Part shown: positions 1-10,714 of the stretch, piece by piece
Numbering within the stretch: the first letter of the stretch is position 1
How the letters are laid out: the number at the start of each line of letters is the position of its first letter
Origin: Mitragyna speciosa
Taxonomy: Eukaryota > Streptophyta > Magnoliopsida > Gentianales > Rubiaceae
NCBI GenBank assembly: GCA_024721245.1
Contig: CM045561.1
Span: 19,063,753-19,127,752 of the forward strand
Length of the DNA: 64,000 bases
Direction of reading: 5' to 3'
Position numbers and translations under genes: made by a program
The notes under the pieces: model-generated
Databases searched by the model: none
What the model saw: the letters and a program-made list of their open reading frames with translations, nothing else
What the model was told of the DNA's origin: nothing

Positions 1-508
1 CATAAGCCATCCATTAATCCCTCAATTATTCATTAATCAACGTTCAACATAGGAGACCCACAATCAAACTTAAGCATAATCATTGCTATTAGCATAACCC
101 ATGGTCATTGTGCCATGATCAACCCTAAATCTTTCCTAAGCATGCAATAATTACTCTTAATGACTATCATAAGACATAACCCACATAAATTAGAATGAAA
201 TTCCAAGAGATTACCGTGAACAATAGGTTGAGTAGAGCCCTCTAAATTCCCTTTCCTTGATTGCTCTTGATTGGGCAAAACCCTACCTTAATTAGAGAGA
301 GAAAGGAAGAGATAAGGAAAGGGTCTTTGATGGAGGTAGAGAGAGAAAGATAAGGAGGCTAATAAAAAGATAATGAAACTCTAATCCTCTTAGGCATAAA
401 CACATTCACTCTAATTACAAATAGGTCCCTCCTCAAATTGTAATTCACTTCTTAAGCTCAATAATGGTCAAATTACTAAAATGCCCTTACTAGGCCACTA
501 GTATTACA
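1..508 (-). mobile_element. Fragment of an LTR, cut by the window edge
   Basis: Read on the minus strand, this begins at 508 with TGTAATACTAGTGG, the kind of start seen in plant Ty3/gypsy LTRs. It then runs through a CT-rich leader (about 290-360) and a possible splice donor, CACG followed by GTAATC, near 215. The other solo LTRs in this window have the same order: short start, AT-rich U3, pyrimidine-rich leader, donor. The far end lies outside the window, so no target duplication can be checked, and lineage is not assigned. This is inference from layout. Confidence 0.33.
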
Positions 509-1660
509 CCTACATACACATCTTACCGTATATTGATCGTGAATTGTGCGTTGCAAGAATCGTATTTTTCTAAGAAAGGTTATAAAACTTAGGAATTGTA
601 TTGTTTAAGAAAGGTTTTACAACGTGTACACCTCTAATACTAAAAATACAAATAAAATAGCGTCAAATTTAAAAGATAACAAAATAAAATTTGCTAATTA
701 TCAGCACGTTGAAATTAAAAAAAATGATTGGAAAATGATAAAAATATGAATATTTGATGTTGCTCTTTCTCTTATGTCTATGAAATGTGTCATGAAAATT
801 ATATTTCATAGTCAATTGCAAATTCCCTAGAAAATGTGAAGATTAATTATTCTTATGTGAATAGCTTTTTGTAATTGTTTGAGATTTTTTTTAAATTTAT
901 TGTAAAATTGTCCTTAATGCAACTTCTTATAATAATCAAATAATTCAAAAAATTTAAGTTAGAAGACGTAAGGTTGCTAGAAGTGAGAGAATCGATTACT
1001 GATGAAAGAGAATGTGATTCACACATGGGCTACTGATATTGGCAGAGCAAAATTTAGCTGCTAGAGCAAATTTGTACTTAAATGACAATTATGTCCACTT
1101 TTGTTCTCTACCTCAAGGTTCTCCCGTCCCAAATCAACCCATCCACTCCCAGCGATTTCCCCTCTCCTTCTTTTTGCCTTATCTCTGCATTTCGGTTCTC
1201 TTTTCTCTTGAATTCTTTTTTTTTTTTTTTTTTGTCTTTTTTCGATATTCCTCTGCTCCACTCCTAAAATCATTTGATGTCTGTGTGTTTTTCTTTTTGT
1301 TTCAATGTCAAAATTTTCTACTAATTCAATGACATCTTCTCTTTTAAAAAACCTTGAAAACCAATTTCCATAATTTTTTTTTACAGAGGCGAAATTTAAA
1401 ATTTTAAGCTAAATTAATAAAAAATAGAGAAATCAAGAGGAAAAAAATCCTAAAAGTTTTAAAAAAAAAACCATCAATTCTTGATAATTACAAACAATTA
1501 TAATAGCCAAATAGATAAATAGATTATCTATCTACTTTGACGATAAAATTTGCTTTTTCTTCGAGAGTGATATTGAAGAAGATTTGGATCCCACGAAAAA
1601 ATTTCAATGAAAGGAGAGGAATTGCAGTTTTCTACCAATTATGATGCTAATTCACAAGTA
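509..1660. other. AT-rich intergenic stretch without a recognised gene
   Basis: The stretch holds runs of A and T, including a long T run near 1212-1233, and no reading frame with recognisable similarity. Sequence near 1060-1095 loosely resembles the reverse complement of 1960-2010, so an old inverted-repeat element around the purine tract is possible, but I could not find a target duplication. Confidence 0.45.
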
Positions 1661-1905
1661 TGAGAGAGAGAGAGGGGGAAAGAGAGATGGAGAGAAGAGA
1701 TTGTTTGGGTATGTGAGAAGGGGAGAGAGAGAAGAGATCATTTGGGTGGATACGTGAGACGGAGAGGAAGGAAGAGAGGAAAAAAATACCGTTTAAGGGA
1801 GAGAGAAGAAGAGATCGTAAGGAAAACTGAGAAGAAGACCAGATTTTGGAGGAACTGTTAGTTGCTGACTTGAAAGGGCAAAAGGAAGAGGACAGAGAAG
1901 GGAAG
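1661..1905. repeat. Purine-rich GA tract
   Basis: The plus strand is almost entirely A and G over about 245 bases, with GAGA runs near 1663 and GAAGAGA blocks after it. On the minus strand this reads as a CT-rich leader like those in plant promoters and LTRs. The serine-rich minus-strand frame across it is a composition effect, not a gene. Confidence 0.55.
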
Positions 1906-2481
1906 GAAAGTACTTGTAGACTTGTGGAACTCAAGAATATTTAATTGGACTGATCATGAGTAAGATGGGCAAAATTCTCTATTAGTACAAAAATTTACTC
2001 TGGCACTTACTTTTGATCTGGTAATATCACTACCCTCTTAACGTATCACTGATTAATTAGAATACAAAACGGATAACACTTACGAACTCAGTTGACCCAC
2101 TAATTCTCTTCAATTGGACACGCACCTAGGAGAAAAAGGGACTTCATTGCATTTTCTGCTTTTTTAATTAATATTTTCTACACTGACGATGTAAAATTTT
2201 TCTACACAATTTTTCTAGACTAACGGCCTGGATGTATGATACATATTTTTATTCGAATTTGAAATTTTCATTTGATACACATGGCATGTATCAAAATCAC
2301 TAACTATCGGGGGGTTTACAAAATTCTAAGAGCAATTGAAAATCCAGAAATAAAAATCAGAGCATGTAAAATTGATTGATATAAAAGTATAAGTAAAATC
2401 TAATAATAAAAAATAAATTTCTACTATGTTTAATGATAGTACTGAATTCACCTAACAGTTGACTGTTTTATATTCTTGCAG
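1906..2481 (+). other. Probable intron sequence upstream of the GH28 exons
   Basis: No exon of the polygalacturonase-like gene is visible here. The stretch is AT-rich and ends in a good 3' splice site (TTCTTGCAG at 2473-2481). The most likely reading is the 3' part of an intron whose upstream exon has been lost or lies outside the window. Confidence 0.35.
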
Positions 2482-3610
2482 TAATGTGTTAATAAAAGAT
2501 CTGACAATATTGGCTCCTCTCAAAGCCCCAAACACGGACGGAATAGACCCGGGTACAACTTTTCTTTTTAATTTTTATTCTTGTAATTCATCCCATGGTT
2601 TTCCTTTTTAGTTTGTGTCCTTTCTTTTCTTTTTTTTTCTTTTTTTTAATCTCTTGCCTTGAACCTTGAGAAGATGGATTCTCTAGGCAATCGTCCCATA
2701 CCAGCCGTGTGGATCGCTAGAGTTCTTCAACATTTTAACTTTTTGAACACTTAGGTCAATTTGATCTATTCCAGCCATTTGGGTTTAAATTCCTGTGTGC
2801 TTTTAGTAAGTTTTGACTTGTGACTTTTAAGAACTTGTACCTTTTAGAAAATTATAAGTTTTGATTTACAGAATACAAGCACTTGAAGCTATAATTTTCA
2901 TAAATCAAATTTGCCAAGAACCTTCCTAGATTTGCTATCTAATTTGTTTTCTCTTTACACTTTCCAAAGCAGATTCAAGCATGCATGTATGTATTGAAGA
3001 TTGTTACATTGAGAGTGGAGATGACCTTGTTGCAGTCAAGAGTGGTTGGGACCAATATGGCATTGCCATTGCTCGTCCAAGCTCAAATATTATCATCAGA
3101 AGAGTTTCTGGCACAACTCCAACGTGTTCCGGGGTTGGAATTGGAAGTGAGATGTCTGGTGGAATTTCAAATGTTGTTGTGGAGGATTTGCATATCATAG
3201 ATTCAGCAGCAGGGGTTCGTATTAAGACTGACCGGGGGAGAGGAGGATATATTGAAAATATTACTATAAACAACATAAAAATGGAAAGAGTGAAAATACC
3301 TATAAGATTTAGTAGAGGTGCTAATGATCATCCCGGTGAAGGATGGGATCCTAAAGCTCTACCGAGGGTTAAAGGTATTGTAATGATTAATGTGGTCAGT
3401 TTGGATACAAAAAAGCCTCCTTTGTTAGAGGGTATTGAGGGTTCTCCTGTTCGGGAGATTTGCATGAAAAATATTAGTATACTTGGCCTACCTCCATCAA
3501 CGAAATGGAGCTGTGAATTTGTTTCAGGATCCAGTCATGATGTTTTGCCTAAGCCATGTGAACAGTTGTTGCAAAACGCTGGCTCTGCATCTTGGTGTGC
3601 ATACACTTGA
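2482..3610 (+). pseudogene. 5'-truncated GH28 polygalacturonase-like gene, last two exons
   Basis: Glycoside hydrolase family 28 enzymes hydrolyse galacturonan of the plant cell wall and fold as a right-handed beta-helix. Two exons are visible: 2482-2552 and 2973-3610, joined by a GT-AG intron in phase 1; the split codon restores Asp. The first exon encodes the NTDGIDPD block. The second encodes SGDDLVAVKSGWDQYG, GIGSEMSGG and RIKTDRGRGG, so the catalytic Asp residues and the RIK substrate-binding motif are kept. As in one plant clade (probable polygalacturonases of the At3g62110 type), the usual GHG is replaced by GIGSE. The C-terminus ends SWCAYT with a normal stop. About 235 residues remain of the usual 450-490, and the signal peptide and N-terminal helix turns are absent. 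The frame is open throughout, so the break is recent or the rest of the gene lies further upstream. Whether it is expressed is unknown. Confidence 0.82.
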
Positions 3611-3967
3611 GTTTCTGTCAAAGTTAAAAATACTCGAATTTTGTCTTATACTGACACTCAAAATATTTCTTCACAAGCGGGTCTAGGTTTTATGACTTTC
3701 TTTGTACACATTGTACAAACCTAAACCTGTTCGTATATTAAAACCTTTAGACTGCCAGTGGATGGGATATTTCTCTTGTTCAGCTCGCACTGGATGCAGA
3801 TATATGCTGTCTGATACAACGGCAAATGGGTAAATCCTCTTATGGTGATTTCCAATACTTCATGGAGATGCTAATGGCTCTGTTTGAAGAGATTTTGGCA
3901 TGGCTGAAGCACGGATGAGCAGCAGTTGGCCCGATAACTTGGTTTGCATCTCAAGCCGTTTTGCGGT

Positions 3968-3971
<4 letters not shown>

Positions 3972-4005
<34 letters not shown>
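3972..4005 (+). repeat. Poly(A) run of 34
   Basis: An uninterrupted run of 34 A lies about 360 bases after the stop of the GH28 remnant, on the same strand. It could be a simple repeat or the tail of a retroposed transcript. No flanking duplication was found to decide. Confidence 0.85.
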
Positions 4006-4007
<2 letters not shown>

Positions 4008-4071
4008 GATGGTTTGTTGGACTTCATTGGGCAACTATGGAACGAACGTTGTTATTCCTGATGGCCTCTAA

Positions 4072-5442
4072 GGGTCCGTTTGGTTCACGGACAGGATGAG
4101 ATGGGATAATTCATCCTCGGATTATAAATTCTAGGATGAGTCATCCCAGGATTCATAATCCCACCTGTCCCGTGTTTGGTTGGTAAGAGTTAAATCTTGG
4201 GATGAGCCATCCGGTGTTTGGTTGAAGACTGGATTATATCTTTACAGATGTGTAATTAATTTTTATTTGGTAATTCAACATATATTTAAATAATATTTTA
4301 AGAATTATAATACGCTAAAATGCAAATATGGGAATTATATAATTTACTATTTTTATTTGTAATTCAACAAATAATGTTCAAATAGTGTTATGAGAATTCT
4401 CATATTGATAGAATAAATGCAATAATTGTAATAGACTAGGAATAAAACTGAATAGCATTTCAAATGAATCAAAGTTTGCATTAGAGATTTGTTAGGCCAT
4501 TTTTTATTTTTAGGTAAAATATATTTCAAAAAACAAGCATAGATAATATATAAAATTAATTTTAGAATAACATAACATAAAAAATTAGCACTTTCATCAT
4601 AAATTACGTAATTTTTTTCTTTTATTCTGTGTGATTCCAAAAAACACTTGATTGAAATAAAATGGCATCACTTTGATTATTATAAGCCGCAATTCGATTA
4701 CTGTTGATTGTAAGATATTTAGTCATGTCTCTCCAAATAGGCTAGCTCAGGATCTTTCTTGGCCAATTTATCTTAGAAGAAAAATATATTATTTATAAAT
4801 TTTCATTTGTAATTAATTAGTGATATTGATTTTTACTACTTTAAAAAAAGGATAATATAATAGCATTAATATTTTACTAAAGCAAATTCTTTACTTTATT
4901 GTCAAACTGATTGGCATGAAAATTGCATTTTATGCTACACATTATGTAAAAAAAATAAAAAAATTTAAGATCTCAATTAATCACAAAATAGAGGCCTAAC
5001 AATTATAAGCCAAAAAAAAAAAAAAAACCTAGATAAGAACCCACAAAAAAACCAACAATAAAAATCATCGAAAACATAAAATAATAATAATATGAACAAC
5101 ATTATAAACGTGATTCAACTTAGAAAACAATTTTTGAACGAAAAATATGAAATCGAAACTTTGATGGAGCAGAGTTCTAGAGAGAATTTGAGAATAAGAC
5201 ATATTAGTTTTGGTTCTTATGAGATAATGATAGGGTTGAATGTGTTTAAATTTTTTTATCCCTCGTAAGCTTCATCCTGGGATAACTAATACCAACCCCC
5301 CCATGGGATTATTTTATCCCATGAATGATGGATTAAGTTAGTTACATAGGATGATTAGTGCTACTTGAAAAATCCAACCAAACATGAGATGAAGTGGGAT
5401 TAGTTATCCAATTCCGTATCATCCCATGAACCAAACGTACCC
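4072..5442. mobile_element. Non-autonomous PIF/Harbinger (Tourist-like) element
   Basis: The ends are inverted repeats: GGGTCCGTTTGGTTCA on the left and the reverse complement of GGGTACGTTTGGTTCA on the right, with further similarity inward (GGATGAGATGGGATAA against GGATGATACGGAATTG). The element is flanked by TAA on both sides, the 3-bp duplication of PIF/Harbinger. The rebuilt empty site is CTCTAAGAG, whose complement CTCTTAGAG fits the PIF target consensus CWCTTAGWG. The 1371-bp interior is AT-rich and has no transposase reading, so it depends on an element elsewhere. Confidence 0.85.
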
Positions 5443-5708
5443 TAAGAGGTTAGTAAAGTTTCTTCAAGTTGTATTTAGTCTGGGCTCGTGTGGTGGGACT
5501 CTTGATTTGTCTGCAGGAACTGTTCATTCATGGTACATTTCCAGCAAGGTGGAAAGAACAATTTTCTTTCCTTTTCTATGATATATGGACATTACAAGAT
5601 TCTATACGTTTCAGTTATAGAGAAGGACAAAAACTTGGAAGCTTGCTTAGTGGCTTTATAATAACCAATTGATTGATTGAGTGCAATCTGTTCGTGCTCA
5701 ATCTACCG

Positions 5709-5736
5709 ATATATATACATACATATATATATATAT

Positions 5737-5778
<42 letters not shown>
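5709..5778. repeat. AT/AC compound microsatellite
   Basis: Alternating AT with a central AC block of about 12 units, then AT again. It directly abuts the terminal sequence of the foldback family that follows. Confidence 0.9.
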
Positions 5779-5779
<1 letters not shown>

Positions 5780-5880
5780 AGAAAATTGTAATTTTGGTAC
5801 TAAATGTTTAAAGTATCGGCAGTTTTAATTCTTAAAGTTTGAACAAAAACAAATATAGGACCAAATGTTTTAATTTTTTA
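5779..5880. mobile_element. Single terminus of the foldback family seen at 21594
   Basis: About 100 bases match 21594-21700 with few differences: AGAAAATTGTAATTTTGG, then a shared block about a TATAGGA sequence and TTTTAATTTTTTAG. Similarity stops where the other copy goes on into its interior. No matching inverted terminus was seen downstream, so this is a one-ended fragment. Like the other copy it sits directly against a TA-type microsatellite. Confidence 0.6.
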
Positions 5881-7301
5881 GTAACTGTAGCTTGTCCAAA
5901 TTGTGACACATGGATAGGCTCAATGAAATTCTTAGGTTCTTAATGTTTTTCCTTTGCCTCTATTTTCCCTTTTTCTCTTAGTTTTTTTTCCTCTTCTCTT
6001 ATTTCTTTCCTTTTGATCCTACTGATATAACTGAGAGCAATAACTCATCTTTTCTTCCCCAAGTCAATCAATTAATATCTGAAATCTCTTCAAATCTCTC
6101 ACTCATAAATCTCCTTCCAAAAAACTCCCTGTCTATGTATGTTTATATACATTCTCTCTCTTAAATTCCAAAAGCTTACCCTATAATGTTTGTTTGTTTC
6201 ATATTCCAAAAGCTTTGGAGGTGCAGACATTGATGGCAATACCACTTGTTTTTTGTTAGTTTAATTTTCCTTCTCTGCCAATTTTTTGTTGATAAATTCA
6301 CATTGTTGTTTTCGTATTAACTTCTTTTTCGCTTACAGGTACGACCAGATATATATTAAGGATAACATGTTTTTGCTCATATTTTTTCCCTTGCATTGTT
6401 TTACTTAGATTGAGCAATTTATATTACATGTGTTCTATTGACTAATGAATCAATTACATATTAAAGATTAATTTTATTCTTAAAAAACAAGGATGTAGTT
6501 GTATTGTTGTTCTTTCTTTCGAAGTGTGGTTTTGCTAAAAAAGAAGTCTTGCCTACTCTTGTGTGTGACGATATTTTGAAAAACTCTTCGCCATGATCCA
6601 TCTCTTTGTTCCCATAATCAAACTCCTCTTACATGATTAATCCAAAGATACAAAATCTACTTTTTCTTATGATCATAAAATTTTCATATGAATGCATGTC
6701 CTTTTTTGTTTTTTGTTTTTCTTGAGGCAACAAGCTATTTTACATGAATTTTATGTATGTTCATGTGTGCATTCATATGTAGACTTATTTTACATATTGC
6801 ATTTAGCCAATACATTTTTTTTTTAGCGGAAGAATTCCCCCCCCCCCCCCCCAATTAATTATTACAAATAGATTCCCCCCTAGGAGGATTGCATGGTGGG
6901 TTATGGAGATTGGGGTTTGATATAGTGTTGCATCAGTAGTCTAAAGATACACCCCTTTCTTTTTGCTAATAATTAAATTCATGTTATGCTTTAATTTCAA
7001 ATAGCAAACAACTTTATTTAAGGTTTAAGCTAAATTGAAAAATGAATTACACTGAATTAACTTAGTTAGTTATATCCCTAGATTTAGTTTCATTCTTTCT
7101 CATTTCCTTTTGCAATGTTGTACAATTTACTCATTGAACTTTTATTTTGAGTTGCAAGAACTCAGTACAAGGATTTATTAATTTTTTTTCCAATTGGTGT
7201 TTTGATATTAAAACTTGATATCATCTATTAACCTCTTCATTTTGTGAATATTTATAGTTTTTCTTTTATGCAATTGACTTATCTATGGATTGTCAATATA
7301 C
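5881..7301. other. Intergenic sequence with no gene recognised
   Basis: AT-rich sequence with CT-rich, leader-like segments near 5945-6020 and 6050-6180. There is no reading frame with recognisable content. It contains a C16 run and ends at the target duplication of the retrotransposon. Confidence 0.5.
6837..6852. repeat. Poly(C) run of 16
   Basis: Sixteen C in a row within AT-rich DNA. It is a simple repeat, and its length should be treated as uncertain because such runs are prone to sequencing error. Confidence 0.85.
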
Positions 7302-7306
7302 AATAT

Positions 7307-9390
7307 TGTGATATCCGTAATTTTTTTATGTATTTATTAAATATTACTAATATGAGTAATATAAAAGAAGTTACGACATTTTAGGGCATAACCTCCATTT
7401 CTTCACTTCTAATAGGACTCTATCTATCAGTTACTTAGTGGGTTAGTGGAGGATTTTACGCTAACCCCTTAACCGTAGGATTTAGAATTCAAATTCCCTA
7501 TGATGCTTATAACCTCCCACAATTCCCTTCAGACGTTCACCCAGCAGATAGAGAGGAAGGAGAGTCATCTGAGCAAGAACACAACCAAGAGAAACATCTA
7601 ACGGAAGAAGAAAGGGAAGGAGTGCACAACTCTTTGGTCTTAACGTCTACGGATAGGGGTAAGTGAGTTTAGTTTGAGTTCATGATTAAACTTTGTTTCA
7701 GATTTTTTTTTTACTACTTTAAGTATAGATGAATCCATGAGGTCCTTTCCAAAACTTTTGTTAATAGGAAATTTTGTCCTGGATTTTTGAGGTTGAAAAA
7801 AAAAAAGAAAGAAAAGAGAGCAACATGTTGGAAATTTCTTTTACCGGAAACAAACGACATGGAAGCAAGTTTTGGCCGTGGCTCCAGTAATTGCTTTTTG
7901 TCGGGCCACTTGCAAGAATTAAACTATATAATAAAATCAAAGTCTAACATAGAATCAAAGTGAAAGAACTATTGGTAGTGTTTCAGTAGAGAATGTTAAT
8001 TGGATGCTTGAGTTTTGATCAATCTGTGGGCCGAAATAATTGCTATACGGAGTGAATTTTTATGGCTGTAGCAGTGAGCATTTTTACTGCTCACGATGAA
8101 GTGAGAAACCAGAAAAAAAAAAAAGAGAGAGAGAGAGAGAGAGAAGGGAACATGGATTAATAGAATGACCTCTTGGATTCAATAGGAGATTAACCAACAT
8201 AGATTAGTATAATGGGAAAAATAAATATTGTTTTTTTTTATGATAGGTTTGTAATCTACAGTTGGGTATCAAGAGAGCTTTTGGGTGTATCACCTTAAGT
8301 GAGAAGTAAGTGGTCTATACTTTCCTCTGGTATTTTTTTAAAATGTTAGTTTTTTCTTAGTTTTATTTTATATGGGATAATTTTGTGCAAGTATGCTTTA
8401 TTTCAAATAATTGTTTGAGATAAATTTTGGTAAAGATATAAAATTTGGACCATGTGAATAAAATTCGTGTTATGAATTTATTTGATGAATTGTTAAAGAA
8501 TTATTATTATTGTTTTATTTTTTTTAAAAGTCCTTGATTTTTATGAATTTGTATGTATAGTGTTCATGAATTAAATGCTCAAATTGATCATGCATGAATC
8601 GGAGAACTATAGTTCCATGATCATGAACATGAACAAGAACAAGAACATGAATATGAATTGACAAGGTAGTCTAGGCCAAACTCCTTGACAGCCTGCCTAG
8701 TGGGGTAATGCACTAGGCTGAGTACTCAGTGCCGATGAAAGTATGAATCAATGTATGAGCTCAAATAATGCACGATAGGGGATGTTTTAAGTATTTCCAT
8801 GATATGTAAAATTTGTCCAAAATTTATTTTGTTTAACACACAATCAAAATTTTTCTTGAGATAATACGAATGAAGTCTTGATTAAATCCAGGAAAATGAC
8901 TCTTGAAAATTGTATATATATAGTTATGTACTTTACATGGTCCGGCTAGAGGGAAGCTAGATTGCTTACTGAGCATAGTTCGCTCACACCACGTTGACTT
9001 TATTTTTTTTTGCAGAGAACGACGAATATGAGTTCATTTATGAGGTGGTAGACGATGAATGGAATTGATAAATCCGTCAATTTAGTTAGCATTAGACCTA
9101 GTTTTTGCTTTGAAGCCAATTAGTTATAGATTTCTAGAAATTTTAGTTTGAGCTTGTACAGCTCAATGACTTTAGTATTTTGGCTTGGTATTTGTTTTTC
9201 TGTTATTTGTATTACTTTGTCAATGTTAAGTTTTTCATAATTCTAATGTTTAAAATAAAAAAAAATTGTTTAACTTTTACGGTATTTTAAGATTTATGAT
9301 ACAGTGTATGATGCCTTGTACTACTTAAGTCGTCAGCTTGAGAGTACGGCGAATGTGACGTCCCTAACAAACGGGTCAAGGGGCGTGACA
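7307..9390 (+). repeat. 5' LTR of the chromovirus-type element
   Basis: It starts TGTGATATCC and ends GGGGCGTGACA (2084 bp). A candidate intron lies inside, with donor GGG then GTAAGTGAG at 7659 and acceptor T-run then GCAG ending at 9015. The exon after it reads as a short acidic peptide, NDEYEFIYEVVDDEWN, followed by a stop. The microsatellite here is A12(GA)10. Confidence 0.93.
8125..8144. repeat. (GA)10 microsatellite in the 5' LTR
   Basis: The run of 10 GA units follows 12 A. The same locus in the 3' LTR is A6(GA)22, so the repeat changed length after insertion. Confidence 0.9.
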
Positions 9391-9397
9391 TTTTTAG

Positions 9398-9409
9398 TGG
9401 TATCAGAGC
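9398..9409 (+). other. Primer-binding site, initiator Met tRNA type
   Basis: TGGTATCAGAGC lies seven bases after the end of the 5' LTR. This is the usual plant primer-binding site complementary to the 3' end of initiator tRNA-Met. Confidence 0.9.
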
Positions 9410-9557
9410 CTAGGTTTATGAATTGATTTTTTTTAGGAAATACACATTGGGGAATTGATAATTTGCTGATAATGGATATTTAGGTTTTAAAAGTCTATGT
9501 GTGTGAGGATTTTAGTACAAACTGTTATTAAAGGTGTGATTGTGATTTTGTAGGAAA

Positions 9558-10232
9558 ATGGTTGACCCAGTCCACACAGAGAATCAGGATTGTAACTGTC
9601 CAGTTAACTTGACAGGATGTGACGTGGCCCGCCTTAGGAAGAGGCAGAGGCTTTATAGGGACATGTACCTTTAGGAGTTAGAGCGAGCCACAGATAGGGC
9701 TAGGAAGGCGCACCCGCTAGCAGATCGAGTAACTGACCAAACACAAGAGATTTCCAATTTAATCGTGTCAAGGGAGCACATGAGACAGAGCAATGAAACT
9801 CTACGTAAGGAGATCATTCGTTTGAGTGAGGAGGTAAATCAACTTAGAGCAGAGAAGAATGAGCAAAAAACGCTTGCTGACATGTGGCTAGAGGAATTTC
9901 AAACGACGACTACCCTTCTAGAGGAACGTGATAGTGCCTACCAAGCATTAATGGTGAAATACGAGGAACGAAGGCAGCATGTCACAAATTGGGTAGTTAA
10001 TCATTTTCCACTAGCACCCCAAATGCCAGGGTGGGCACACCTGTGGCCAGATAGTGATACCGAGTCAGAGAGCGAGCCAGAGTTTGATCCTGAGGAAGAG
10101 CCATTAGAAGACATGCCCATAAATGATGAACCTAATGGGGAAGAGGTAGATGGACATAATGGTGCCGGGGAGGAAGAATTAGGAAATGGAGCAGTGGATG
10201 ATGCTGCAAGATACCCAAGAGATGATCAGTAG
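9558..10232 (+). pseudogene. Extra ORF upstream of gag, coiled-coil and acidic protein, one in-frame stop
   Basis: A reading frame runs from ATG at 9558 to the stop at 10232 (224 codons), broken once by TAG at 9672; a methionine-initiated open part starts at 9765. The N-terminal part is basic and has several Cys. The middle (SREHMRQSNETLRKEIIRL and onward) has the heptad pattern of a coiled coil, and the last third is strongly acidic (SDTESESEPEFDPEEE). It is not gag, which starts 480 bases later in a separate frame with its own ATG. Extra ORFs upstream of gag are known in some plant Ty3/gypsy lineages, but I do not recognise this protein. A role in particle assembly or RNA handling would be guesswork. 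Confidence 0.6.
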
Positions 10233-10714
10233 AGATAGCTTAGGAAATGAACGAATTAATAAAATTTGTTATTTGATTTGTGTTATTTAGGACAAGTAGT
10301 TGTTTAGATTTTTACGATGATTTGCTTAAGTTATCTCAATAGTGGATTATTAGGATGATTAAATAACCATGAACACTAGATTTGTTAGTTACTTATGTAG
10401 GATGGAGTAGGAACTTGACTTGATCGATTGTATTGGGATTGTTAGGTTGTTTCTTTTCTTTATGTTATATAACTATGACTTTCTAAGAATTATTGATTTT
10501 GAATTTGGATTAACAGTAAAAATAATAAATAATTAACTTAATTTATTTTATGGATTTTAGTGTAAAAAAAAAAACTGAATTAATTTTTACCTTTTGACTT
10601 CTATCCTAAGAGTTATATGTATTTTTTTAATAATAAATTAATTAGATTATTATTAAATTAAATTAGCAAGATTCCTTATCTTAGTGTTGGAATTGATTTG
10701 TTGGATATAGGAAA
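10233..10714 (+). other. Non-coding spacer between the extra ORF and gag
   Basis: AT-rich sequence within the retrotransposon, with no open frame of note. It could hold an intron or a leader for gag: TTGGATATAG just before the gag ATG is a possible splice acceptor. Confidence 0.4.

Noticed and set aside
1039..1332. Phe-rich frame of 97 residues
   Set aside because: It is produced by a long T run and shares no motif with known proteins.
1647..1934. Ser-rich minus-strand frame
   Set aside because: It is a translation of a pure purine/pyrimidine tract.
1050..2030. Mutator-like element with inverted ends around the GA tract
   Set aside because: The inverted similarity is weak and no 8-10 bp target duplication was found.
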